NCBI GenBank assembly: GCA_902779055.1
Contig: CACZAD010000007.1
Coordinates: forward strand, 372,001-436,000
From: Fibrobacter succinogenes
Lineage (GTDB): Bacteria > Fibrobacterota > Fibrobacteria > Fibrobacterales > Fibrobacteraceae
Reading direction: 5' to 3'
Length of the DNA stretch: 64,000 nt
Part shown: in pieces, positions 35,585 through 43,677 of the stretch
How positions within the stretch are numbered: the stretch's first letter is position 1
Layout of the letters: each line of letters begins with the position of its first letter
Notes under the pieces: model-generated
The model's input: the letters and a program-made list of their open reading frames with translations, nothing else
What the model was told of the DNA's origin: nothing
The model's database searches: none
Program-made: the position numbers and the translations under genes

Positions 35585-36276
35585 TGAATATCGGCATTAG
35601 AAACGATTCCTCGAAAATCTGGCTGTTCGATTACGACCTGACGCTTTACGGCGAAGAAGAACGCTTTGTCTTGACATCATTGGACCATCGCATATCTCTG
35701 TTTGTGCAGAATGTGGTGGGCTGCGATTTTGAAACGGCGCACAAGGTACGTACCGATTATTTGGAACGCTTCGGAACGACTCTTTCGGGGCTTATGGCGT
35801 TGCACCATACGGATCCTGATGAGTTCTTTGACTTTATTCATGAACCGGAGTTTTTGACGTACCCGAGGGAATCTCCCGAAAAGTTGTCGCTGTTGCAGGG
35901 CCTTGAAGGCCACCGTTTGGTGTTTACGAACGGACGTGGAGACTGGAGCCGCGCTGGCATGGCGCATATGAAAATCGATTCCGCCATTGAGGATGTTTTT
36001 GACCTAAAGCTGATGAACTGGGAAGGAAAGCCGCATGTGAGCGCTTACGAAAAAGTCGAAAGATGGCTCGGTGCGCACGGCTTGTTCCAAGACGAAAATG
36101 CTTTGGACAAGTCCCAAATCGTCTTGCTTGAAGATTCGCTCCGCAATTTGGAACCCGCTCATGAACGTGGCTGGACGACCGTTCTCGTGAATCCGAACAT
36201 TCAGTCCCCGAGTTGGGTGGATTTTCACATCCCGCATTTACTAAATTTAAAAGAAATGCTTGTTCCTAACCTCTAA
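35584..36276 (+). CDS. HAD-family hydrolase, probable pyrimidine 5'-nucleotidase
   Basis: 230 residues from ATG 35584, overlapping the dgt stop by one base. HAD motif I is WLFDYDLTLYG (nucleophile Asp), motif II is VFTNGRGDW, and motif III/IV is VLLEDSLRNLEPAHERGW. The D-Y-D-x-T-L-Y form and overall size fit the SDT1/TIGR01993 pyrimidine nucleotidase group. Coupling to dgt suggests joint nucleotide-pool cleaning, but the substrate is inferred. Confidence 0.85.
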   Translation: MNIGIRNDSSKIWLFDYDLTLYGEEERFVLTSLDHRISLFVQNVVGCDFETAHKVRTDYLERFGTTLSGLMALHHTDPDEFFDFIHEPEFLTYPRESPEKLSLLQGLEGHRLVFTNGRGDWSRAGMAHMKIDSAIEDVFDLKLMNWEGKPHVSAYEKVERWLGAHGLFQDENALDKSQIVLLEDSLRNLEPAHERGWTTVLVNPNIQSPSWVDFHIPHLLNLKEMLVPNL

Positions 36277-36307
36277 CCACCACCACTAATCACTAACCAC
36301 TAATAAC
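36276..36307 (+). repeat. ACTAACC-type short repeat array before the ABC-3 permease
   Basis: Varied CTAACCAC / CTAATCAC units fill nearly the whole gap between the nucleotidase stop and ATG 36308. The same kind of array occurs in opposite orientation near 59106-59130. Confidence 0.55.
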
Positions 36308-37114
36308 ATGCTCGATTTACTTTCCATGGATTTTATGCAGAACGCTCTTGTCGCGGCGGTGCTTGTCGCTATCGCTTGCGGCGTCATGGGGACGTATGTC
36401 GTTGTCAACCGATTGGTCTCGCTTTCGGGTGGTGTGGCGCATGCTTCGTTCGGTGGGGTTGGGCTTGCCTGTTTTATCGGTTTTTCGCCGATGCTAGGCG
36501 CGCTTGGTTTTGCGCTTGCGTGCGCGATGCTCATGGGCGCTCTCACTTGGCGTGACCGCAAGCGTTCGGATACCTTCATTGGGATTATCTGGGCGGCGGG
36601 CATGGCGCTCGGCGTGATCCTGACAGACCTTACGCCTGGCTACAGCGGCGAAATGATGAGCTTCTTGTTCGGTAGTCTCTTGACTGTACCGACAGAACTT
36701 TTGTGGTGGATGGGGGCTTTGCTCGTGTTCATCCTGGGGGCGGTCTCGTTCTGCTACCGCAATTTCCTATCTATTTCGTACGACCCGGAATTTGCCCGTG
36801 TCCGTGGCATCCCTGTGCTGAATTACTACATGCTCTTGATTGCGCTCATTGCGCTCACGGTCGTGATTGCAGTGCAGGCCGTGGGGATGATTCTCGTGAT
36901 TGCACTTTTGACGATTCCTGCCTACATTGCGGAATTCTATGCGAAAAACTTGTTGCAGATGATGATCATTTCGGTCATTGTTTCGCTTGTTCTCGTGGTC
37001 GCTGGACTTTTGGTCGCCTGTCAGATGAACTTTGTCGTGGGTCCCACGATTATTGCGGGCGGAGTCGTTATGTACCTGCTGAACTTTGCCGTCAAAAAGA
37101 TTTTGAAAAAATAG
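36308..37114 (+). CDS. ABC-3 family metal-ion (zinc/manganese type) transporter permease
   Basis: 268 residues with about eight membrane segments. VNRLVSLSGGVAHASFGGVGLACF is the hallmark start of ZnuB/MntB permeases, and the late segment AVQAVGMILVIALLTIPAYIAEFYAKN is the conserved coupling region. It moves Zn2+ or Mn2+ inward with a binding protein and an ATPase, neither of which is encoded nearby, so it must pair with products from elsewhere. No convincing ribosome site stands before ATG 36308 because an ACTAACC-type array fills the leader. The following secreted protein starts 11 bases after the stop. Confidence 0.9.
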   Translation: MLDLLSMDFMQNALVAAVLVAIACGVMGTYVVVNRLVSLSGGVAHASFGGVGLACFIGFSPMLGALGFALACAMLMGALTWRDRKRSDTFIGIIWAAGMALGVILTDLTPGYSGEMMSFLFGSLLTVPTELLWWMGALLVFILGAVSFCYRNFLSISYDPEFARVRGIPVLNYYMLLIALIALTVVIAVQAVGMILVIALLTIPAYIAEFYAKNLLQMMIISVIVSLVLVVAGLLVACQMNFVVGPTIIAGGVVMYLLNFAVKKILKK

Positions 37115-37124
37115 GAGAGGGAAA

Positions 37125-38234
37125 ATGTTTTCTATACGCTTGTCGGTCATCTTGATGGTTTCGCTGCTTGCCACGTCGGCGTTTTCTGCTGCGGCACGCA
37201 ACTCGTTTAACAATATGGACGTCAAAACGTCTTATTCCGAACTGATGCAAGAAAAGAATGCCCGTAACGATTCTCTGTTGCCGGCATTCGATGGCGACAA
37301 GGCTTTTGCCGAAGTCCTCCGCTTGAACCCGAAGTTCTGGAGCATGGGAAGTGCCTTGAACAAGGAAGAATCCCTCGTGACAAAACTTCACGTCAACATG
37401 GTTTTTGTGGACGGTGTTCGCGAAGATCCGTTCTGCGAACTTGAAAAGAATGCGAAGAATACGGCCGACGAATGGAACGTGCGTATTGGTGTCGACTTTG
37501 TGTCGGGTGGATCGAATACTGTTCACATTCACGTGCAGCAGTGCTTGGACTACGTTCGTGACCAGCTGGGCTATGCCATTAAGAAGGGCGACAAGATCGT
37601 GTACGTTCCGCCTAAGGAAACGCTTGAAAAGATCAAGAAAAGCGAAATTCCGGATGCCATCGACATTGATTTGCAGCAGACTCTCCTCAAGGCTCATGAA
37701 GACGTGAACCTTACCGGCAAGTGCCCCAAGGACATCGAAGCCTATATCATCCTCATGAACGTCTACAATCAAGTCAAGAACATGAAGATGGACTATGTGG
37801 TCATCAACGACCAGCTGAACAAAAAGCGCAATGGTGGTTCTCGTGTGCAGTCTTGCGCCTTCAGCCGCGAATGGAACAAGCGCTATCAGGAAAGCGCAAG
37901 CTTTGAATGCGATATCGATAATGACCGCTGCACTTACCGTCAAGAAAACGATGGCGATACCGAATGGTCCATCAACTACGAAAAGGACCGCTTTGAATAC
38001 ATCAACAAGAAGTTCCTCTTCTTCAACCGTGATCCGATGAGCATCCACAAGGGCGGCACGATGATGGACCTCCGCCTCATCCGTCTCTCCACGACTCTCT
38101 ATCTGGAAGCCTACATTAACTTGAAGGGTGAACCCGTGACACTCGGCCTTATCGTTGTTCCTGGCGACAAGAGCATCAAGGATTACGAAGACGATCGCCC
38201 GTCTTACGAAGAATCCCGCGAAATGACGGAATAA
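37125..38234 (+). CDS. Secreted protein of unknown function
   Basis: 369 residues. Signal peptide about 1-25 (LLATSAFSAAA). The rest is soluble and charged with three to five cysteines (DPFCELEKN, QQCLDYV, GKCPKDIEA, QSCAFSREW, FECDIDNDRCTY) that could form disulphides. No domain is recognised. Its ribosome site (GGAGAGG) follows the permease stop closely, so it is probably cotranscribed with the ABC-3 permease and could be a metal-related periplasmic partner, but it does not look like a ZnuA-type binding protein (no His-rich loop). Confidence 0.7.
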   Translation: MFSIRLSVILMVSLLATSAFSAAARNSFNNMDVKTSYSELMQEKNARNDSLLPAFDGDKAFAEVLRLNPKFWSMGSALNKEESLVTKLHVNMVFVDGVREDPFCELEKNAKNTADEWNVRIGVDFVSGGSNTVHIHVQQCLDYVRDQLGYAIKKGDKIVYVPPKETLEKIKKSEIPDAIDIDLQQTLLKAHEDVNLTGKCPKDIEAYIILMNVYNQVKNMKMDYVVINDQLNKKRNGGSRVQSCAFSREWNKRYQESASFECDIDNDRCTYRQENDGDTEWSINYEKDRFEYINKKFLFFNRDPMSIHKGGTMMDLRLIRLSTTLYLEAYINLKGEPVTLGLIVVPGDKSIKDYEDDRPSYEESREMTE

Positions 38235-38261
38235 ATTTTGCAATAAAGGAAAGGAGAAAAT

Positions 38262-38888
38262 ATGAAGTTGGAAAAATTGAAAATTTTGGGCCTCGCCCTT
38301 GGTGTGGCGACATTCGTTGCTTGCAGCGATGATAGTGGGACGAATGCGTCTACAAATGCATCTTCCGATGCTTCTGGGAAAGACGATGCAACCTTGACGG
38401 GTTATCCGCAATCTTTAGATGATGATGCACAATCCATTACGAGCGGATCTTCGACAAATGTGCCTGTGGCCGGTTTTTCTTCTTCGGCAACCTCTCAAAA
38501 TTCTTCTTCCGCAACCTCCCAAGATGCGGGTCTCCCGGCTTCTGGTGAATATTGCACCGTTACTAGAGAAGAAAACTCGGTGTGGAGCGATATGGGCATT
38601 GATGGTAAGGCTACCGCAAAAATTACCGTTAAGAAGGGCTCGGGACGCTATCTCAGCATTGTGTCTGAGTATTGGTTTGCTTCGTCTAAAGCTAACGCTT
38701 ATAACTGCTCGGTTTATAAGTCACAGGCCGAGGATTGGGATAGTATGACCGTTGAATGTGACGCCAATACCACGATCGTCACTGAAATTGACGGGGGGTC
38801 TTTGGACGACCACGAAGCCGACCTGAAAGAATATTGCTCAGAAATGGACTACGACGAACTTCGTGCTGTGCTGAAGCGTTTCGAATAA
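38262..38888 (+). CDS. Ser/Thr-rich lipoprotein of unknown function
   Basis: 208 residues; the lipobox VATFVAC is followed by a low-complexity Ser/Thr/Asn linker (about 20-85) with a repeated NSSSATSQ unit. The C-terminal 120 residues are a compact domain with cysteines (GEYCTVTREE, NCSVYKS, ECDANTT, EYCSEMD), likely disulphide-bonded and exposed. The linker style is typical of Fibrobacter surface lipoproteins. An AAGGAGA ribosome site stands before ATG 38262, 27 bases after the previous gene. No function can be assigned. Confidence 0.7.
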   Translation: MKLEKLKILGLALGVATFVACSDDSGTNASTNASSDASGKDDATLTGYPQSLDDDAQSITSGSSTNVPVAGFSSSATSQNSSSATSQDAGLPASGEYCTVTREENSVWSDMGIDGKATAKITVKKGSGRYLSIVSEYWFASSKANAYNCSVYKSQAEDWDSMTVECDANTTIVTEIDGGSLDDHEADLKEYCSEMDYDELRAVLKRFE

Positions 38889-38904
38889 ATGTAAACTGTG
38901 CTTC

Positions 38905-40806
38905 TTAGTTGTCATCCCGGACTCTTTTGTCACCCCGGATTTGTACAAGTACAAAGCCCTTCGGCTCAGCTATGAAAATGCAAGCATTTTCGCAGCGTTC
39001 GCCTTGGTTGCTTTTATTCCGGGCAAAACGCTGGCCGAACATCTCGATTTTCCTTTCGCCGAACCCGTAAACGCTATACAGGTCGTCTAAGGACAGGGGA
39101 GGCGTTGCGACAAGATCTCTCAAGGTGCGGTCCGAAAGTACGACGTATGCGGGCCAGTCGTTTTCCTCGGCGATTTGTCTGCGCGTCTTGCGCAGGACTT
39201 CGAATAAGTCGTCGTTGGCGTCGGGCTCGTTTACAAAGCTCTTGCTGCTGAATTTTGGCTTGCACTGGGAACGGTTTTCTTTTTCGGGCTCTCTGTCGAC
39301 GGGGATTGCAAGTTCCGTGCGCTTTTTCCCAAAGAGGACTTCGTTTCCGCTTTCGGTGATTTTTAAGTGGTTGGATTCGTTGTAGGCAATCTCGATGAAT
39401 CCCAAATGGAGCATTTGCAAAAGATAGTCGTACCAATGCTTTAACGTGGTTCCTGATCCAACTCCAAATGTCTTGATCTTGTCGTATCCGTTTTGCACGA
39501 TCTCTTCGCTGCTGAATCCCTTGAGAATCTGTGCGGTCATCGTAAATCCGATTTGCTCGTTCGTTCTCTTGATGGCCGAAAGTGCCTTTTGCACGAGGAT
39601 GGTTCCGTTAAAACGGCGGGGCGGCCTTTTGCAGATGTCGCAGTTGCCGCAGTCGCAGTTGCTGCTTTCTCCAAAATAATTCAGCAAGATGCGTCGGCGG
39701 CAAATCAAGGATTCGGCGTATTCCTGCATACGGTCAAGCTTCTCTGAATTGATTTCTTTTTGACCGCTCGCATTGACGAAGCTGCGGAGTGTCACGATGT
39801 CCTGGAAGTTGTAGAACAGCACGGTTTCCGAAGGCAAACCGTCGCGACCTGCGCGGCCGATTTCTTGATAAAAACTTTCGATGCTCTTGGGCAAGTTGTA
39901 GTGGATGACGAACCGGACGTTGCTTTTGTCGATTCCCATGCCGAATGCAATCGTGGCGCAGACCACATCGATTTTATCGTTGATGAATTCTTCTTGAACG
40001 GAATTCCGTTCTTCCGTGGTCATTCCTGCGTGGTAAGCCCTGGCGCGAACGCCTTTTTCTAAGAGGAGTTGCGCCACCTTTTCGGTATTCTTTCGCGATA
40101 AACAGTAGACGATTCCCGAATCGCCTTTGTGTCGCGAAATGATGGATAAAATTTCACGGATCTTTTCGAGACTTGAATAACCTCGCTTGACTTCCAGACT
40201 CAGATTCGGTCGGTCGAATGAACTGATGAATACTTTGTGCGCGTTGAGCCCAAGTTGATGGAGGATGTCTTCCTTGGTCAGCTTGTCTGCCGTGGCGGTC
40301 AACGCCATGATGGTGGCCTTAGGAAATTTTTGATGCAGGCATCCGAGTTGCGTGTACTCGGGACGAAAGTCGTGGCCCCATTGCGATATGCAGTGCGCTT
40401 CGTCTATGGCGAACAGGGGAATGTTTATCCGTTGCAGCCAAGGAATTTCTCTTTGCAACCGTTCCGGCGAAATGTAAAGGATCTTCAGTTTGCCGGATTC
40501 CGCTTGCCTTCGGATGTCGATGTTTTCGCTTTCGGAATTGGAACTGTTGAGTGCTGCCGCTGCAATCCCGCTTGCGTTGAGTGCATCGACCTGGTCCTTC
40601 ATCAGCGAAAGGAGCGGCGATATGATGACTGAGGTTCCTTCAAAAACCAATGCCGGAATTTGGTAGCAGAGCGATTTGCCGCCGCCCGTGGGCATCAGTA
40701 CCAGGGCATCCTTGCGGGCTAAAACATGGTTGATGATTTCTTCTTGTTGCTGTCTAAACGAATCGTAGCCAAAAACTGTTTTTAAAACTTGTAGCGGGGT
40801 CTGCAT
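38905..40806 (-). CDS. recQ: ATP-dependent DNA helicase RecQ
   Basis: 633 residues. Motif I GGGKSLCYQ (about 41-49), DEAHCISQWGHDFRPEY (DEAH box and aromatic loop), GIVYCLSRKNTEKVA, and IGRAGRDGLPSE (motif VI) are clear; then the zinc site CRRRILLNYFGESSNCDCGNCDIC, the winged-helix RQC region, and an HRDC domain (RRQIAEENDWPAYVVLSDRTL). It unwinds DNA 3' to 5' in repair and recombination. Odd: the last 34 residues (from NQGERCENAC onward) are encoded by an intergenic repeat (38908-39009), so the native end was probably RFARNKS or close to it. Confidence 0.95.
   Translation of the reverse strand: MQTPLQVLKTVFGYDSFRQQQEEIINHVLARKDALVLMPTGGGKSLCYQIPALVFEGTSVIISPLLSLMKDQVDALNASGIAAAALNSSNSESENIDIRRQAESGKLKILYISPERLQREIPWLQRINIPLFAIDEAHCISQWGHDFRPEYTQLGCLHQKFPKATIMALTATADKLTKEDILHQLGLNAHKVFISSFDRPNLSLEVKRGYSSLEKIREILSIISRHKGDSGIVYCLSRKNTEKVAQLLLEKGVRARAYHAGMTTEERNSVQEEFINDKIDVVCATIAFGMGIDKSNVRFVIHYNLPKSIESFYQEIGRAGRDGLPSETVLFYNFQDIVTLRSFVNASGQKEINSEKLDRMQEYAESLICRRRILLNYFGESSNCDCGNCDICKRPPRRFNGTILVQKALSAIKRTNEQIGFTMTAQILKGFSSEEIVQNGYDKIKTFGVGSGTTLKHWYDYLLQMLHLGFIEIAYNESNHLKITESGNEVLFGKKRTELAIPVDREPEKENRSQCKPKFSSKSFVNEPDANDDLFEVLRKTRRQIAEENDWPAYVVLSDRTLRDLVATPPLSLDDLYSVYGFGERKIEMFGQRFARNKSNQGERCENACIFIAEPKGFVLVQIRGDKRVRDDN
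38910..39009. repeat. Modular two-stem repeat forming the 3' end of recQ
   Basis: A degenerate TGTCATCCCGG palindrome is followed by stem TTTGTAC-AA-GTACAAA (38940-38955), conserved GCCCTTCGGCTCAGCTATG (38956-38974), stem AAAATGC-AA-GCATTTT (38975-38990) and conserved CGCAGCGTTCGCC (38991-39003). It reads through in the recQ frame on the minus strand. Confidence 0.8.
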
Positions 40807-41001
40807 TGATTTTTACGGATTCTAGAATTTTTAGGGGAATTTAGATACATCTGTGCAGTATGTCAAGTGGCTGTGTCGGGGCAATTCACATATGTTAGGG
40901 CTCTATTGAATCGATTGAATTTGCTGCACGTACAAGTCATTCTGTTGTGTGAAATGTTAGGGAAAAGTCCTTGCCTTGACGTAATTTTGTATATTAAAAA
41001 T

Positions 41002-41655
41002 ATGATAAACTCTAAAGTCGTGAAAATATTGCTCTCTGCAATAGTATTGTCCTTAGTCGTTGGTTGTTCCGGTGGCTATGAAACGTTTCGGGACAATATT
41101 ACGAAGGTTGTTCCGAATACGGAAACTCAATTCGATTACCTGGATTCCCTAATATATGCGCTTGCCGAAAAAAGTGATGCCGAATGCAAGAATCTTTCTT
41201 GTGCGGATGTTATGTACAAACCAGAATCTTTCGGTTTCGATGTCTCTAGCGGAACATCTGAACAAAAAACTTATGAACCCATGACCATTTATGTCGATGT
41301 CTATCTGGATTTTGAGATGAAAACGTTGCCTTTTTATGATTGGCAAGACCGACGCCATACCTTCTATTTGTATATCGATATTTATAACTGTAACACCTAC
41401 GATTGTCATGATGCTGATAAGATTGTGGTGCATAGCTCAAATTATGAATATTCACGCCTGATAAAACCAGATGAATTTTCCATTTCGAGTTTAAAAAATT
41501 CCGATATCGTTGGCGCCAAGGGCGACGTGAGCGTGTTCCATCATTTTAATCTCAAGATTGATGCTAAGGGGCTCTCGCTGGACTGGAATATCCAAATAGG
41601 CCAAAGCGAATACGAAGAATGGGTCGATTACCATATTGATCCTATATGGGGGTAG
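41002..41655 (+). CDS. Lipoprotein of unknown function, first of a pair
   Basis: 217 residues from ATG 41002 (MINSKVVKILL); the signal peptide ends in the lipobox SLVVGC. The body has cysteine pairs (ECKNLSCADVMY, YNCNTYDCHDADK) and aromatic beta-like strands (HTFYLYIDIYN). Base composition is more AT-rich than in the surrounding housekeeping genes. A GTATATT -10-like word lies at 40989-40995, close enough that the transcript leader would be very short. Three bases separate its stop from the next lipoprotein, so the two form an operon. No family is recognised. Confidence 0.7.
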   Translation: MINSKVVKILLSAIVLSLVVGCSGGYETFRDNITKVVPNTETQFDYLDSLIYALAEKSDAECKNLSCADVMYKPESFGFDVSSGTSEQKTYEPMTIYVDVYLDFEMKTLPFYDWQDRRHTFYLYIDIYNCNTYDCHDADKIVVHSSNYEYSRLIKPDEFSISSLKNSDIVGAKGDVSVFHHFNLKIDAKGLSLDWNIQIGQSEYEEWVDYHIDPIWG

Positions 41656-41658
41656 ATT

Positions 41659-42660
41659 TTGAAATACATTGTTTTACTTTTTGCCCTTGTTTTTTGGTCC
41701 TGTTCTGATGGCGATGACACCAATTTTATGGATGTCAGCAAGTTTGTGGATTATTCCGGTTCGCAAATTCTGAATATCGGAACATTGAATGACGGTTCTT
41801 CTTTTTCCGTTGTCGCTTACGAACTTGACTCGCTTTTTGACATCACTTCGTCCGAGGAACTGCCAGTTGAAATCGGGGAAACGAAACATTACCATCCGAG
41901 TTACACGAGTCAGTATTATTATGTGGACTTGACTAAGGCGAACCTTCAATCGAAGTTTGTATGGGTTCGACTCCGGATTTCCTATGATGCGTATAAGGAT
42001 TCTGTATCGGGTCTGGAATATTTTGTCGAACAGAATCTTGATATGGATTCTCCCACTTTAAACCTTTGCTCCCATGTGACGCAGAAGCGGGTGGAACAGT
42101 TAGTGAAAGATGGGTTCCCGTATATTCCGGCACAGAAGACGGCCCGTAGTGAGCTGGAACGTATATGGGGTGGGGATTCTTGCTCTGACAACAATTTGAA
42201 AAAGATTGTTTTTTCAAACCAGTTTAATATGGGCGAACTCAATAAATTCAGGGACCAGTTCTCGGATGGAACCGTTGATACCGCAGGCATTGTTGAAAAA
42301 GTGGACCGTATGCTGGACAGTAACTTTTTTTACGGTAGCCAAAAGCAGCTCCTCAAGAATTTCCTCGGTGTAAAGCTCTGCGAAAATGTGGGTAGCCGCA
42401 CTGTCGTGACGAATGAACTTTCTAGACATTATCAGGATAGTCTGCTTTGTGATAAAGATTCCGATATGTATATTCGGTTGTTCGGTGAGCTTGACTATGA
42501 ACTTGGCCCTTGCCTTATTAGTAAAAAAGAAACGTACGCCTGTGCGAATGATTCCGACTGCTATGTCTGCTGGGGAGGGCGTGGATGGAGGTCTACGAAG
42601 GAATTCAGCAATATGCCCCAGAATGCCTATGAACTCGAAATTTTGAAATCTAAGCAGTGA
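41659..42660 (+). CDS. Lipoprotein of unknown function, second of a pair (TTG start)
   Basis: 333 residues from TTG 41659, chosen because it gives a perfect short lipoprotein signal (KYIVLLFALVFWSC) and is preceded by GGGGG. The mature part has cysteines (NLCSHVTQKR, GGDSCSDNN, VKLCENVG, GPCLISKKETYACANDSDCYVCWGG); the last cluster resembles a small disulphide knot. It follows the first lipoprotein at three bases. Both are probably exposed on the outer membrane. No homologous family is recognised. Confidence 0.7.
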   Translation: MKYIVLLFALVFWSCSDGDDTNFMDVSKFVDYSGSQILNIGTLNDGSSFSVVAYELDSLFDITSSEELPVEIGETKHYHPSYTSQYYYVDLTKANLQSKFVWVRLRISYDAYKDSVSGLEYFVEQNLDMDSPTLNLCSHVTQKRVEQLVKDGFPYIPAQKTARSELERIWGGDSCSDNNLKKIVFSNQFNMGELNKFRDQFSDGTVDTAGIVEKVDRMLDSNFFYGSQKQLLKNFLGVKLCENVGSRTVVTNELSRHYQDSLLCDKDSDMYIRLFGELDYELGPCLISKKETYACANDSDCYVCWGGRGWRSTKEFSNMPQNAYELEILKSKQ

Positions 42661-42770
42661 TTTTGGGAAATCCCTGAAAAAAGCGTCCGAATGCGCCATT
42701 TTCGGACCGATTTTCGCTTGAAATGGATTTTTTTTATTATATATTAAATGTGAAATTTAAGGAGATTATT

Positions 42771-43580
42771 ATGAATCGTTTTGTGAAGGCTTCTCTGATT
42801 GCTGCTATGATGACGGCTCCGCTCATGGCTGACGAATCCTTTGGTGGCGTCGGCATTACCATTTACCAGGTGAAGGACGGCGTCCATGTGGCAGAAGTTA
42901 TCCCGGGTACTCCGGCTGCAGAGACCAATCTCCAGGCTGGTGACATCATTACTTCCGTTGACGGCGTAAGCCTCAAGGGTCAGGACATTGATTTTTCGAA
43001 GTCCAAGCTTCGCGGCCAGGTAAACAAGCCGCTCGAAATCACCTACACGAGCAATGGTGAATCTTACTCCACGGTGATTCGCCGTGCCCAGATCACGGTG
43101 AAGGACTTGGACAACAAGGCTGTCAAGAGCTGGTATGGCGACAAGGAACGCGTAAACGTCCAGGAACTTGAAACGTTCGCTAGCGCTACCGAAAACGACA
43201 AGCAGCTCGTCGCTGTCCTTAGCCGTGGAAACCTCATCAAGAAGGATGTGGCTGTCGAATCGGCAAGTGTTAACGGCATTTATGTTGAAAAGGCCAAGTC
43301 TTCTCCGAAGATTTCCAAGCCGACTGCTGTCCGCACGGGCGACGCAAGCCTCCGCCTCTTCAACCGCAAGGCCATTTCGTTTACGCTCAAGTCCAAGGGC
43401 CGTGCCGTTATTTCCATCATGAACGCCGATGGCGAACTCGTGACGACCTTGAATCTCGACAACGCCATGGCTGGCGTCAACACGCTCAACTGGGATGGCT
43501 CCCAGGTTCCGAGCGGCCGCTACGTTATTTCCATTGACCACAATGGTGCTGTAAGCGGTACGAACGCCGTGCTGAAGTAA
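42771..43580 (+). CDS. Secreted PDZ-domain protein with sorting-like C-terminal tail
   Basis: 269 residues: signal peptide (MNRFVKASLIAAMMTAPLMA), then a PDZ domain (about 24-110: GGVGITIYQVKDGVHVAEV, GTPAAETNLQAGDIITSVDGVS), a charged middle and a C-terminal 80-residue beta module (SIMNADGELVTTLNL ... VPSGRYVISIDHNG) like the FlgD/type IX tails of the pectin enzymes. There is no protease domain, so it may present or bind other proteins. AAGGAG stands before ATG 42771 and ATATATTA at 42739-42746 may be the -10 element. The adjacent terminator closes a single-gene unit. Confidence 0.78.
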   Translation: MNRFVKASLIAAMMTAPLMADESFGGVGITIYQVKDGVHVAEVIPGTPAAETNLQAGDIITSVDGVSLKGQDIDFSKSKLRGQVNKPLEITYTSNGESYSTVIRRAQITVKDLDNKAVKSWYGDKERVNVQELETFASATENDKQLVAVLSRGNLIKKDVAVESASVNGIYVEKAKSSPKISKPTAVRTGDASLRLFNRKAISFTLKSKGRAVISIMNADGELVTTLNLDNAMAGVNTLNWDGSQVPSGRYVISIDHNGAVSGTNAVLK

Positions 43581-43628
43581 TTGGGCTTCTCGGTTCACGC
43601 CGAGCTGGCTTTATTATCACAAGTTTAA

Positions 43629-43661
43629 AAGGACGCTCCTGGTTTTGGGGCGTTCTTTTTT
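43629..43661 (+). terminator. Rho-independent terminator before lptD
   Basis: AAGGACGC (43629-43636) pairs with GCGTTCTT (43650-43657, one G-U pair), followed by Ts. A weaker CTCGG/CCGAG hairpin (43589-43604) comes first. Confidence 0.75.
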
Positions 43662-43677
43662 GCTATCTTGTGGAACC

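Noticed and set aside
43645..43677. Earlier TTG start for lptD
   Set aside because: It sits in the terminator hairpin of the preceding gene and would put extra residues before a good signal peptide.
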